DNA of 13,535 nt. Source: Actinomycetes bacterium (GTDB taxonomy: Bacteria > Actinomycetota > Acidimicrobiia > Acidimicrobiales > RAAP-2). Each line of letters begins with the position of its first letter. The first letter of the stretch is position 1. A program made the translations under genes and the position numbers. Below are positions 8,019 through 13,044 of the stretch, in pieces. The stretch is taken from positions 1 through 13,535 of the forward strand of contig JAJYWG010000365.1 of the NCBI GenBank assembly GCA_021791615.1, read 5' to 3'. Below the pieces are notes generated by a model. That model made no database searches, was not told where the DNA came from, and saw nothing but the letters and a program-made list of their open reading frames with translations.

Positions 8019-8146
8019 CCAGGTCGCTACCGCCTTCTCTGGTCACCGTGGATGGCGCCGGCCACGAGGTTCACCTCGACCGACCCAAGGCTGTGGCCGA
8101 TGCGATCGTCGGCTGCCTCGACTTGGCGCTCAGGATCACGCCGTGA
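8018..8146 (+). pseudogene. C-terminal relic of an alpha/beta hydrolase
   Basis: The plus frame ending at TGA 8144-8146 encodes PPSLVTVDGAGHEVHLDRP and then KAVADAIVGCLD. The GAGHEVHLDRP-x4-VADAI pattern is the catalytic-His segment and last helix of alpha/beta hydrolases (epoxide hydrolase or haloperoxidase-like). The codons have strong third-position GC. Upstream the frame meets a stop at 7985-7987 and no earlier hydrolase motif (oxyanion His-Gly, nucleophile elbow G-x-S-x-G) is found, so about 85% of the gene is missing. It is a non-functional remnant. Confidence 0.5.
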
Positions 8147-8231
8147 TCAGCCACCTGGTGCTCTGAGACATCGACGAAAGCCTGCTCAGCTCGCTCCAGT
8201 CACCAGAGACGCGCTCGAGACCGGAACCCAA

Positions 8232-8393
8232 ATGACCGACAAGCTCGATGCGATTCTGGACGTGGTCATGACACGCAAGACCGACCGGCAGATCCTGTAG
8301 GAGATGTTCCTCGTGGCCGGGCTGTCCCCCGAGCGGATCGAGCCGACAATCTCCATCGGTCTCGTGGAAGCCGGGCGGTACCTGGCCAAGTAG
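8232..8393 (+). pseudogene. Small gene interrupted by an in-frame amber codon
   Basis: From ATG 8232 the frame reads MTDKLDAILDVVMTRKTDRQ, then IL, then TAG at 8298-8300, then EMFLVAGLSPERIEPTISIG and LVEAGRYLAK, ending at TAG 8391-8393. Third-position GC stays high on both sides of the first TAG, so this was once one 53-residue protein and TAG replaced a codon such as CAG, GAG or AAG. The N-terminal amphipathic helix and the SPERIEPTI helix suggest a small helical protein. No family is recognised and no good ribosome site is seen. Amber read-through is possible but there is no evidence for it. Confidence 0.4.
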
Positions 8394-8734
8394 GTCGATC
8401 GCCTCCCGAGCGAGGGCAGGGTCCAGGTGGGTGTGCAGCGCCTGCTGGATCGACTCGGTCATGAGCCGGAGGTCGCTCAGTCAGTCGTGACCGACAACCT
8501 TGTGCCGTTTACGACAGGTCGCCTGAGTGAGAGACCTGGCTCTGTCGACACGCCGAGTTGTTGGAGAACCACCACCGACGAGCTTGTCGTCCGTCCTCGG
8601 AGCCAGCATGCGTAGTTGTCGGGCAGCCCGAAGAGCCAGGTTACCCAGCGCTCAGAACATCCGCTATCCGCCTGGGCCAAGCCTTCAGGAGTGTGCGTGG
8701 CCAGCTCCAGGTCGCATCGTGTACAGAGACTGCT
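8394..8734. other. Unassigned stretch
   Basis: Both strands stay open for part of this stretch. A minus-strand start at 8462 (MTESIQQALHTHLDPALARE) has good third-position GC for about 30 codons but no ribosome site, and then runs antisense through the amber-interrupted gene. I cannot support a gene here. Mixed codon statistics suggest decayed coding DNA. Confidence 0.35.
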
Positions 8735-8839
8735 GACGCCGAGCGTGCGTGCATTCGCAAGCGTGCTCCAGACGTGCCGTTCTACACTGCTCGGCGGTGT
8801 CGGGCGGCCGTCGTTCTGGCGCGGCATTCTGGCTGCGCG
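8735..8839 (+). repeat. Interspersed repeat, copy B
   Basis: The longest match to copy A, beginning GACGCCGAGCG and continuing through CCAGACGTGCCGTTCT. The three words are TTCTA (8780), TTCTG (8814) and TTCTG (8827), again at spacing 0, +34 and +47. It marks the left edge of the toxin-antitoxin region. Confidence 0.8.
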
Positions 8840-8931
8840 ACCTGGCCGACCTTTCCCGGCGTGGCCCAAAGCCGCGGAGTTCCGCACCGTCGATCTGGCG
8901 CTCATCACGTGCATCGGGAGGTGGTGTGGCA

Positions 8932-8960
8932 CCGACCCGAGAACAATCGTTCTGTGTCGG
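8932..8960. other. Hairpin with a TTCTG word
   Basis: CCGAC (8932-8936) pairs with GTCGG (8956-8960) and AGAAC (8940-8944) pairs with GTTCT (8949-8953) around an AATC loop. The right arm contains the CGTTCTG word seen in the interspersed repeats, but not at the repeat spacing. Role unknown; it lies in otherwise empty DNA. Confidence 0.3.
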
Positions 8961-9079
8961 CCTGAGGCGCGTTGCCAGCCAGCGCCATCTGTTGCGTAGG
9001 GCAAGCAGCCGGTGACCTGCTCGGCGAGGCATTGCAGCGTCGCTGCCTGTCCCGCTTGGCGCCCCCTTGGGAGAATCTT

Positions 9080-9211
9080 CGGCGATGTGTGCGCTGACAA
9101 AAACTCACTGTGCGTGGCTGGGGTTGACTGGCAAGAGGCCAGTTCAACCGGTCAGCGCAACACTTTCCGTGGTCGGTCAGAGGCCAGGTTTTGTCAGCGC
9201 ACACATCGCCG
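9080..9211. mobile_element. MITE-like element with 23-bp perfect terminal inverted repeats
   Basis: Positions 9080-9102 are the exact reverse complement of 9189-9211 (23 of 23 bases; the outer end reads CGGCGATGTGTGCGCTGAC). Between the arms are 86 bases with no credible gene but with a second strong hairpin (9122-9149: GGTTGACTGGC against GCCAG-T-TCAACC). The 132-bp size, perfect inverted ends and lack of coding capacity fit a miniature element moved by a transposase in trans. I see no obvious target-site duplication directly outside the arms. It ends 83 bp before the antitoxin start, so it could also act on that operon. Confidence 0.6.
9122..9149. other. Internal hairpin of the MITE-like element
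   Basis: GGTTGACTGGC (9122-9132) pairs with GCCAG-T-TCAACC (9138-9149) with a single bulged T and a short loop, giving an 11-bp stem. Structure within the element makes a compact cruciform or structured RNA possible. Confidence 0.45.
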
Positions 9212-9244
9212 CTCGATCAGCTCGCGAGGAACATCGGCCCGGTA

Positions 9245-9270
9245 CCGCAGAGGGGGCGTCCCTTCTGCGG
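9245..9270. promoter_or_regulatory. Inverted repeat upstream of the antitoxin-PIN operon
   Basis: CCGCAGA (9245-9251) and TCTGCGG (9264-9270) form a perfect 7-bp inverted repeat with a G-run facing a C-run inside. It sits 13 bp before the putative -10 box at 9283, where a toxin-antitoxin operator would be expected. A terminator is less likely, as no T run follows. Confidence 0.35.
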
Positions 9271-9282
9271 CCCCTCGGTGAG

Positions 9283-9297
9283 TAAGCTGCGTACGTG
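9283..9297 (+). promoter_or_regulatory. -10 box of a leaderless start (antitoxin-PIN operon)
   Basis: TAAGCT (9283-9288) is followed by exactly six bases and then GTG 9295. There is no Shine-Dalgarno sequence before the GTG, so transcription probably begins at or next to the start codon. The same spacing occurs at 11016 and 11833. Confidence 0.4.
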
Positions 9298-9453
9298 CCC
9301 AGCGTTCGTATCGAGGACCAGGCGTCCCCGCCAGCCGACATCCGCTCCTCCCAAGAGCGGGCCATCGACGAGTTCTTGGCCGCGACCGAAGCGGACTTCG
9401 GCCCGGTGCCCGATGAGGTGCTCGCCGAGGTCCGGGCGGCTTGGCCCGAGTAG
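9295..9453 (+). CDS. Short antitoxin-like protein upstream of a PIN toxin
   Basis: A 52-residue acidic protein starting at GTG 9295, the first start after an in-frame stop (9283-9285). The C-terminal half (ERAIDEFLAATEADFGPVPD, then EVLAEVRAAWPE) resembles the toxin-wrapping tails of VapB-like antitoxins. The N-terminal part (about 15-18 residues) is too short for a normal ribbon-helix-helix or AbrB domain, so it may neutralise the toxin without binding DNA. It overlaps the PIN gene by 13 bp, typical of toxin-antitoxin operons. The short length and lack of a DNA-binding domain are the odd points. The antitoxin role is inferred from position and composition. Confidence 0.65.
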   Translation: MPSVRIEDQASPPADIRSSQERAIDEFLAATEADFGPVPDEVLAEVRAAWPE

Positions 9454-9860
9454 TCCTCGACTCCGGAGCAGTCCTTGCGGCCACGAAGGGCAACCTAAGG
9501 GCCCGGGCCGCCATCCGCATTGCCCGTGAGCGCGGCGATTATCTTGTCGTCCCTGCGGTGGTGGTGGCCGAAGTCGTACGCGGCAGGGGCCCGACCGATG
9601 TGCTGGTGGACCGGGCGCTCAAAGCGGTACGGCAGGTGCCGTCCACCCCACGCAAGGGGCGAGTGGCCGGGCAGCTGCTGACGGGGCTGTCGGGGCCGAG
9701 CACGGTCGATGCCCTGGTCATGGCCGAAGCCCTGACCGCCGGAGGCCCTGCTGTGGTCGTCACCACCGATCCCGACGACATGAAGGCGTTGCTCGCCAAC
9801 GCCGGGAGCGTCGCACGGTTGCGCAGCTCGGCAGCGCGGGTAACCATCCTGGAGGTGTAG
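9441..9860 (+). CDS. PIN-domain ribonuclease, VapC-like toxin
   Basis: A 139-residue protein, the usual VapC length. The four acidic residues of the PIN active site are in order: Asp7 (VVLDSGAVLAA), Glu44 (VVVAEVVRG), Asp90 (STVDALVMAEA) and Asp110 (VVVTTDPDDM). PIN toxins cleave RNA in a Mg2+-dependent way and are held inactive by the partner antitoxin. The start is TTG 9441, inside the antitoxin gene: no other in-frame start gives Asp7 at the right place. Its 3' end abuts an antiparallel integrase remnant. The target RNA cannot be predicted. Confidence 0.8.
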   Translation: MARVVLDSGAVLAATKGNLRARAAIRIARERGDYLVVPAVVVAEVVRGRGPTDVLVDRALKAVRQVPSTPRKGRVAGQLLTGLSGPSTVDALVMAEALTAGGPAVVVTTDPDDMKALLANAGSVARLRSSAARVTILEV

Positions 9861-9865
9861 GGCTC

Positions 9866-10187
9866 TCTGGCCGTACCGCTCGGGGATCCCCTTGCGGTCA
9901 CCTCGCTGGTGAGCCAGGAAGTCGAACACATCAGCAGTCGAGACCTCGACAGGGTCGCGATCCACCACCGTGAAGAACGCCTTGAGCTCATGAGCGACAG
10001 CTCGCGCCGTGTTCGGCCGGCACCGGTCAGCCACGAACGCCAGGTACGAATCCACCAGCGGATGTCCGAGCGCGAAGCGTACGGTCCCGCCGGAACCAGC
10101 CGACCGGACCAGGTTGGGGAAGTGGTCCATCACCCGAGCATCCCACGCAGGTGTGACTCGCATGATGGAAGGTGTGGAACCAGCCAT
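9866..10187 (-). pseudogene. N-terminal remnant of a tyrosine recombinase/integrase
   Basis: The minus frame starts at ATG 10187-10185, with GGAG 7 nt upstream. It encodes HPLVDSYLAFVADRCRPNTA, then RAVAHELKAFFTVVDRDPVE and STADVFDFLAHQRGD, the SAM-like core-binding domain of phage-type integrases. After about residue 95 the similarity fades, and the frame continues only as antisense of the PIN gene. The catalytic domain (Arg, His-x2-Arg, Tyr) is absent from the window, so this cannot recombine DNA. It lies 27 bp after the DUF2442 gene on the same strand. It is evidence that a mobile element once inserted here. Confidence 0.6.
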
Positions 10188-10214
10188 CGCTGTGCTCCGC
10201 ATGGACGGTTCGAC

Positions 10215-10529
10215 CTACCCACTCGCCGTGCGGGTGCTCGGGCTCGGTAGTTCGCGGAAGTGGTTGACGCCTGCTGGCTCGAAGTCGCCATGGAGCACCG
10301 CTGGGTCGAGATCCAAGCCGTTGGGCCAGGTCACCGTCCGGCTCTCGGAGTCGACTCGCACCTGAGCGAAGTACTCAGGGTCGTCGAGCGGCGCAAAGAC
10401 CGTTCCACTGTTCGATCCGGGTACAAACTCGAACTCGCGGACGCGCCCATCGTCGAAGGTGAGTCGCATCACATGCGCGCGAGGTACCTCGGCCTTCTCT
10501 ATGTGGGGGATCCGGTAGTTCGTCTTCAT
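10215..10529 (-). CDS. DUF2442 family protein
   Basis: A 104-residue protein. The family core is clear: VMRLTFDDGRVREFEFVPG, LDDPEYFAQVRVDSESRTVT and WPNGLDLDPAVLHGDF. The last 15 residues are a loose extension beyond the usual end. ATG 10529-10527 overlaps the DUF4160 stop (ATGA), so the two genes are translationally coupled. DUF2442 and DUF4160 genes often occur side by side and have been suggested to be a toxin-antitoxin-like pair; this is not established. Confidence 0.85.
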   Translation of the reverse strand: MKTNYRIPHIEKAEVPRAHVMRLTFDDGRVREFEFVPGSNSGTVFAPLDDPEYFAQVRVDSESRTVTWPNGLDLDPAVLHGDFEPAGVNHFRELPSPSTRTASG

Positions 10530-10786
10530 GGCAACGGTTCTATGCTACCGGGAGCCTGGTTGGCCTCGGCCTTCGCCCAGACCTCCTCCAGATCGTGGTG
10601 ATGCAGGCGGTGCCAGGTGCGCACGAGGCGGAGCGCACGTCTGGGGAGCGAACCTTGGAGGACGGTTGCGTCGGCGATGACGATCCATGCCTCGTGCTCG
10701 CCATACGTGGCGTGGTAGTGCGGAGGGTTGTGATCGTCCCAGTAGATGTAGATGGCGATCCCGTAGAAGTGCGACAGCCGCGGCAC
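10526..10786 (-). CDS. DUF4160 family protein
   Basis: An 86-residue protein. The whole family pattern is present: MPRLSHFYGIAIYIYWDDHN, PPHYHATYGEHEA, LQGSLPRRALRLVRTWHRLH and HDLEEVWAKAEANQ. The His-rich PPHYHA motif is typical and might bind metal. The start is GTG 10786-10784, fixed by the conserved MPRLSHFYG. There is no Shine-Dalgarno sequence, so a leaderless mRNA is possible. It is first in a two-gene leftward unit with DUF2442 (4-bp overlap). Its role is unknown; the pair may be toxin-antitoxin-like. Confidence 0.88.
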   Translation of the reverse strand: MPRLSHFYGIAIYIYWDDHNPPHYHATYGEHEAWIVIADATVLQGSLPRRALRLVRTWHRLHHHDLEEVWAKAEANQAPGSIEPLP

Positions 10787-10895
10787 GACCGCGCGCTACG
10801 TCGAGCCTGTGACGGCTGACCGTGGCGCGGCGACAGCTCGGGCGTGCCTCCTTCCAACGAGCTCGCCTGTCCCATTGCCGCGCCGCGCCCCTGTC

Positions 10896-10967
10896 CCATA
10901 AGTGCCGTTCTGCGCTGCGATCAGGTCGGCGCCGGTGCTGGTTCGGGCGGAGCGTTCTGTGGTGGCC
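10896..10967 (+). repeat. Interspersed repeat, copy C
   Basis: Begins CCATAAGTGCCGTTCTGCGC. The words TTCTG (10908), TTCGG (10942, one change) and TTCTG (10955) keep the 0, +34, +47 spacing. It lies between the divergent DUF4160 and ribbon-helix-helix/MazF operons. Confidence 0.7.
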
Positions 10968-11015
10968 CGGGCGGAGCCGTCCTGCCTCCGCCTCCCCGAC
11001 TATCTACATTCCGTC

Positions 11016-11030
11016 TACACTCGCGATATG
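11016..11030 (+). promoter_or_regulatory. -10 box of a leaderless start (RHH-MazF operon)
   Basis: TACACT (11016-11021), then six bases, then ATG 11028. No ribosome site precedes the ATG. This matches the arrangement at 9283 and 11833. Confidence 0.45.
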
Positions 11031-11264
11031 GGACCTGAAGAGACCACCACCGTGCGTGTCCGTCGGCCTGACTCAGAGCAGTTGCACTCGATCGCGAAAT
11101 CGCGGCAGACAACGGTTGTGGAGGTAGTCCACTCGGCTATCGAGGCCCTCGAGCGCCAGGAGTTCCTTCGTGGCCTGGATGAGGACTATCGGCGACTTCG
11201 CGAGGATCCCGAGCGATGGGAGGCCTACCAGGCCGAGCGCCAGGAGTGGGATCCCTTCGGGTGA
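11028..11264 (+). CDS. Ribbon-helix-helix antitoxin (MazE-like)
   Basis: A 78-residue protein. The N-terminal strand TTTVRVRRPDSEQLHSIA and helix TTVVEVVHSAIEALERQ form a ribbon-helix-helix DNA-binding fold. The acidic, Trp-containing tail (YRRLREDPERWEAYQAERQE, then WDPFG) is the type that wraps a MazF toxin. The ATG at 11028 is chosen because the ribbon follows at once and a -10 box lies six bases before. Its stop overlaps the MazF start by 4 bp (GTGA). It should bind its own promoter and repress the operon. Confidence 0.85.
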   Translation: MGPEETTTVRVRRPDSEQLHSIAKSRQTTVVEVVHSAIEALERQEFLRGLDEDYRRLREDPERWEAYQAERQEWDPFG

Positions 11265-11596
11265 TCTGGCGGGGTGAGATCTACCAGGTAGACCTAGGTC
11301 GTCCCGTCGGCCACGAACCGGCCTTCCTTCGCCCGGCGATAGTGATCTCGAGCGACATCGTCAACAACACTCCGGGCGAGCTCGTCGTGGTCGTGCCCGT
11401 CACCTCGACCGACTACGGCCTGCGCAGCCATGTCGAGATCGCAATCGGCGACAGCGGCTTTGAGCACCGGTCGTATGCGAGATGCGATCACATCCGAGTC
11501 GTCTCCACCGCCAGGATCCGCCGCCGGCTGGGCAGCGTTGCCCCGGACGAGCTACGCACCATCGAGCGGGCACTGCGCTTCATCCTCGATCTTTGA
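11261..11596 (+). CDS. mazF: MazF/PemK-family endoribonuclease toxin
   Basis: A 111-residue protein from GTG 11261, coupled to the antitoxin by a GTGA overlap. The MazF fold is readable from end to end: RGEIYQVDLGRPVGHE, RPAIVISSDIVNN (Arg24), VVVVPVTST (Thr48, the usual catalytic threonine position), SYARCDHIRVVSTARIRRRL and the final ERALRFILDL helix. MazF toxins cut mRNA or tRNA at short sequences. All key positions are intact, so it should be active. The cleavage site cannot be deduced. Confidence 0.9.
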   Translation: MIWRGEIYQVDLGRPVGHEPAFLRPAIVISSDIVNNTPGELVVVVPVTSTDYGLRSHVEIAIGDSGFEHRSYARCDHIRVVSTARIRRRLGSVAPDELRTIERALRFILDL

Positions 11597-11652
11597 GCAA
11601 TCAGCGCCGAGCCGGCCTGCTGGACTCTTGCCCCGCCTCGGCGCCCCCGGCC

Positions 11653-11720
11653 CCCGATGTGCCGTTCTGCGCTCATCTCTGGCGGGCGACGGGCGTCGTT
11701 CTGGCGGGGCATTCTGCGCG
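11653..11720 (+). repeat. Interspersed repeat, copy D
   Basis: Begins CCCGATGTGCCGTTCTGCGC. TTCTG occurs at 11665, 11699 and 11712, spacing 0, +34 and +47, with all three words perfect. It lies between the mazF stop and the next toxin-antitoxin operon. Confidence 0.8.
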
Positions 11721-11765
11721 TCGCCGGGGATCTCGAACGGTGATGACGGGCGGATATGGCCAATA

Positions 11766-11797
11766 GCGAGCAGGGACTGCTTGCATTCTGTGCTCGC
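11766..11797. promoter_or_regulatory. Inverted repeat upstream of the BrnT-like operon
   Basis: GCGAGCA (11766-11772) and TGCTCGC (11791-11797) form a perfect 7-bp inverted repeat. The left side can also fold internally (AGCAG/CTGCT). It lies 36 bp before the -10 box of the following operon, so it may be an operator. It could also help terminate the mazF transcript. Confidence 0.35.
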
Positions 11798-11824
11798 AAG
11801 GCCAGTGTACCCTCCCCTCCCAAG

Positions 11825-11847
11825 TTAGGTGGTACGATACTTAGGTG
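11825..11847 (+). promoter_or_regulatory. -10 box flanked by TTAGGTG direct repeats (BrnT-like operon)
   Basis: TACGAT (11833-11838) is followed by six bases and GTG 11845. TTAGGTG occurs twice, at 11825-11831 and 11841-11847, one on each side of the -10 box with starts 16 bp apart; the second copy includes the start codon. This suits a repressor site for the encoded ribbon-helix-helix protein. No Shine-Dalgarno sequence is present. Confidence 0.4.
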
Positions 11848-12075
11848 CGGGTCCTGGGCAGTGCTCGCCGCCACGGGCTCGCCGACGATGACATTCTTCA
11901 CGCCATAGCGAACGTGATCGCGAGCGATCCCGCTCATGAAGACGGAATCTTTTTCCTCGGTCCCGACCACGCCGGGCAGCTACTCGAACTCCTCGCCCGC
12001 CAGACACCCGATGGGCTGGTCGTGTTCCACGCCATGCCCCTGACCCCGAAGTACCGGAGGCGGTACCTGCCATGA
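11845..12075 (+). CDS. BrnT/RelE-like small toxin candidate
   Basis: A 76-residue protein from GTG 11845. It begins VLGSARRHGLADDDILHAI and continues with IFFLGPDHAGQLLELLARQ, then VVFHAMPLTPKYRRRYLP. The helix plus three-strand order, the late His-Ala-Met-Pro (His62) and the basic C terminus (Lys69, Arg71-73) resemble small RelE/BrnT-fold toxins, as does the toxin-first gene order. I do not recognise a named family, and sequence identity to BrnT (DUF497) is low by eye. Its stop overlaps the start of the ribbon-helix-helix gene by 4 bp (ATGA). A ribonuclease role is inference. Confidence 0.6.
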   Translation: MRVLGSARRHGLADDDILHAIANVIASDPAHEDGIFFLGPDHAGQLLELLARQTPDGLVVFHAMPLTPKYRRRYLP

Positions 12076-12524
12076 CCAAGAAGAAGCCCACGCTGGCCGA
12101 GCGCCTTGCGCCCATGTCGATCGCCGAGATCGATGCCATGTCTGACGACGAGGCTGCCGAGCTGATGGGGGCCTCGCCCGCCGACATCGCCACGGCGGTC
12201 GCCGCCGGCGAGGAGTGGAGCTGGAAGGAAGCGGCCAAAGTCGCCACCGACGAGTGGCATGAGCGGCTGGTTGCCGACATCGAGGCGGGCCGGGCGCGCC
12301 TCGTAACCGAAGGGCCCGAGCTCGAACGCTTCCGCCAACTGGCCGCCGATGAACTCGCACGGCGCGCTGGCGGTCGGCCACGACTCGGCGACGGCCCCTC
12401 GGTCCAGATCAGGGCCCGAGTCTCACCGGACCTGGCCCGTGCTCTCGAAGCTGCCGAGGCGCGGACAGGCCGGGCCCGTTCCGAGATTGTGCGTGACGCC
12501 TTGGCGGCATACCTGGCCTCCTGA
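12072..12524 (+). CDS. Antitoxin candidate with C-terminal ribbon-helix-helix domain
   Basis: A 150-residue protein. Residues 108-149 (GPSVQIRARVSPDLARALEA, then EARTGRARSEIVRDALAAYL) form a CopG/Arc-type ribbon-helix-helix domain preceded by a GGRPRLGDG hinge. Residues 1-95 are helical and acidic (AEIDAMSDDEAAELMG, EEWSWKEAAKVATDEWHERL) and probably grip the toxin. DNA-binding domain at the C terminus and toxin gene first is the BrnT-BrnA order. The protein is longer than typical BrnA. ATG 12072 overlaps the toxin stop. It probably represses its own promoter. Confidence 0.7.
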   Translation: MTKKKPTLAERLAPMSIAEIDAMSDDEAAELMGASPADIATAVAAGEEWSWKEAAKVATDEWHERLVADIEAGRARLVTEGPELERFRQLAADELARRAGGRPRLGDGPSVQIRARVSPDLARALEAAEARTGRARSEIVRDALAAYLAS

Positions 12525-12526
12525 AA

Positions 12527-13044
12527 GTGCAGAACGGCGGTTCAGGTTGCGAGCTTGTTGACGCGCACGGCTACCGAGCCCGCGGGCATCCCGTGAGGGT
12601 CGCCAGTGACCCGAGCCGCGCCCCAGACGTGCCGTTCTGCGCTGGTCGGCGGTGTCGGGCGGCCGTCGTTCTGCGTTGGCAATCCGCGCTGACGTTCGGT
12701 GCGCCTCGAATCGTCTCGGCGGGATTGCGGGAATCGAGCAAGCCATCCGGGAACCGTCGTTCGGTACTCGTCGGACGCACCTGGGGCCAAGGATGACGAG
12801 GCACCAGATCAGGGCATTCTGGGCGGAGCATGGAGCTGGCATTCCGGCGAGGCGGTGCTTGCTCCAGCAAGCGACGCCCCGTACTCGCAGCGATCGGGCG
12901 CGCAGAGATTGAGCCGACCGGGCGGTTCACCGGGCGGCCCATACGGACACCCAGCCGCTCAGCACAACCTGTGGCCTGGGCGGTTCGCGTAGCGGGTTCG
13001 GCTTGCGGAACGCGACGGTCAACCGACGGGATGCTGGCGGCTGA
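12527..13044. other. Non-coding stretch with repeat-related sequence
   Basis: No frame here has coherent codon use or a known family. It holds repeat copy E and, just after the antitoxin stop, an inverted partner word (GCAGAACGGC at 12529-12538 facing GCCGTTCTGC at 12631-12640). Further right, 12813-12860 has scattered GCATTCTGGGCGG-like words that may be decayed repeat pieces. Confidence 0.4.
12623..12694 (+). repeat. Interspersed repeat, copy E
   Basis: Begins CCAGACGTGCCGTTCTGCGC, nearly identical to copy B at the core (GGTGTCGGGCGGCCGTCGTT). TTCTG occurs at 12635 and 12669; the third word at 12682 is degenerate (ATCCG), at the same 0, +34, +47 positions. It closes the toxin-antitoxin row on the right. 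Confidence 0.75.

Noticed and set aside
8136..8462. 108-residue minus-strand frame (MTESIQQALHTHLDPALARE...)
   Set aside because: The first 30 codons look fair, but there is no ribosome site and the remainder is antisense to the amber-interrupted gene, which has better codon use.
8477..9100. 207-residue minus-strand frame
   Set aside because: It crosses repeat B and one arm of the MITE-like element. The part shared with other copies is repeat-derived and the rest has weak codon bias.
9245..9270. Rho-independent terminator
   Set aside because: The stem is good but no T run follows and no transcript clearly ends here, so it is better seen as a possible operator.
9012..9281. 89-residue plus-strand frame across the MITE-like element
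   Set aside because: It reads through both inverted arms, has no ribosome site and encodes no recognisable protein.
10896..12694. Possible CRISPR array
   Set aside because: Repeats C, D and E are 750-970 bp apart with genes between them, and there are no short regular spacers or cas genes.
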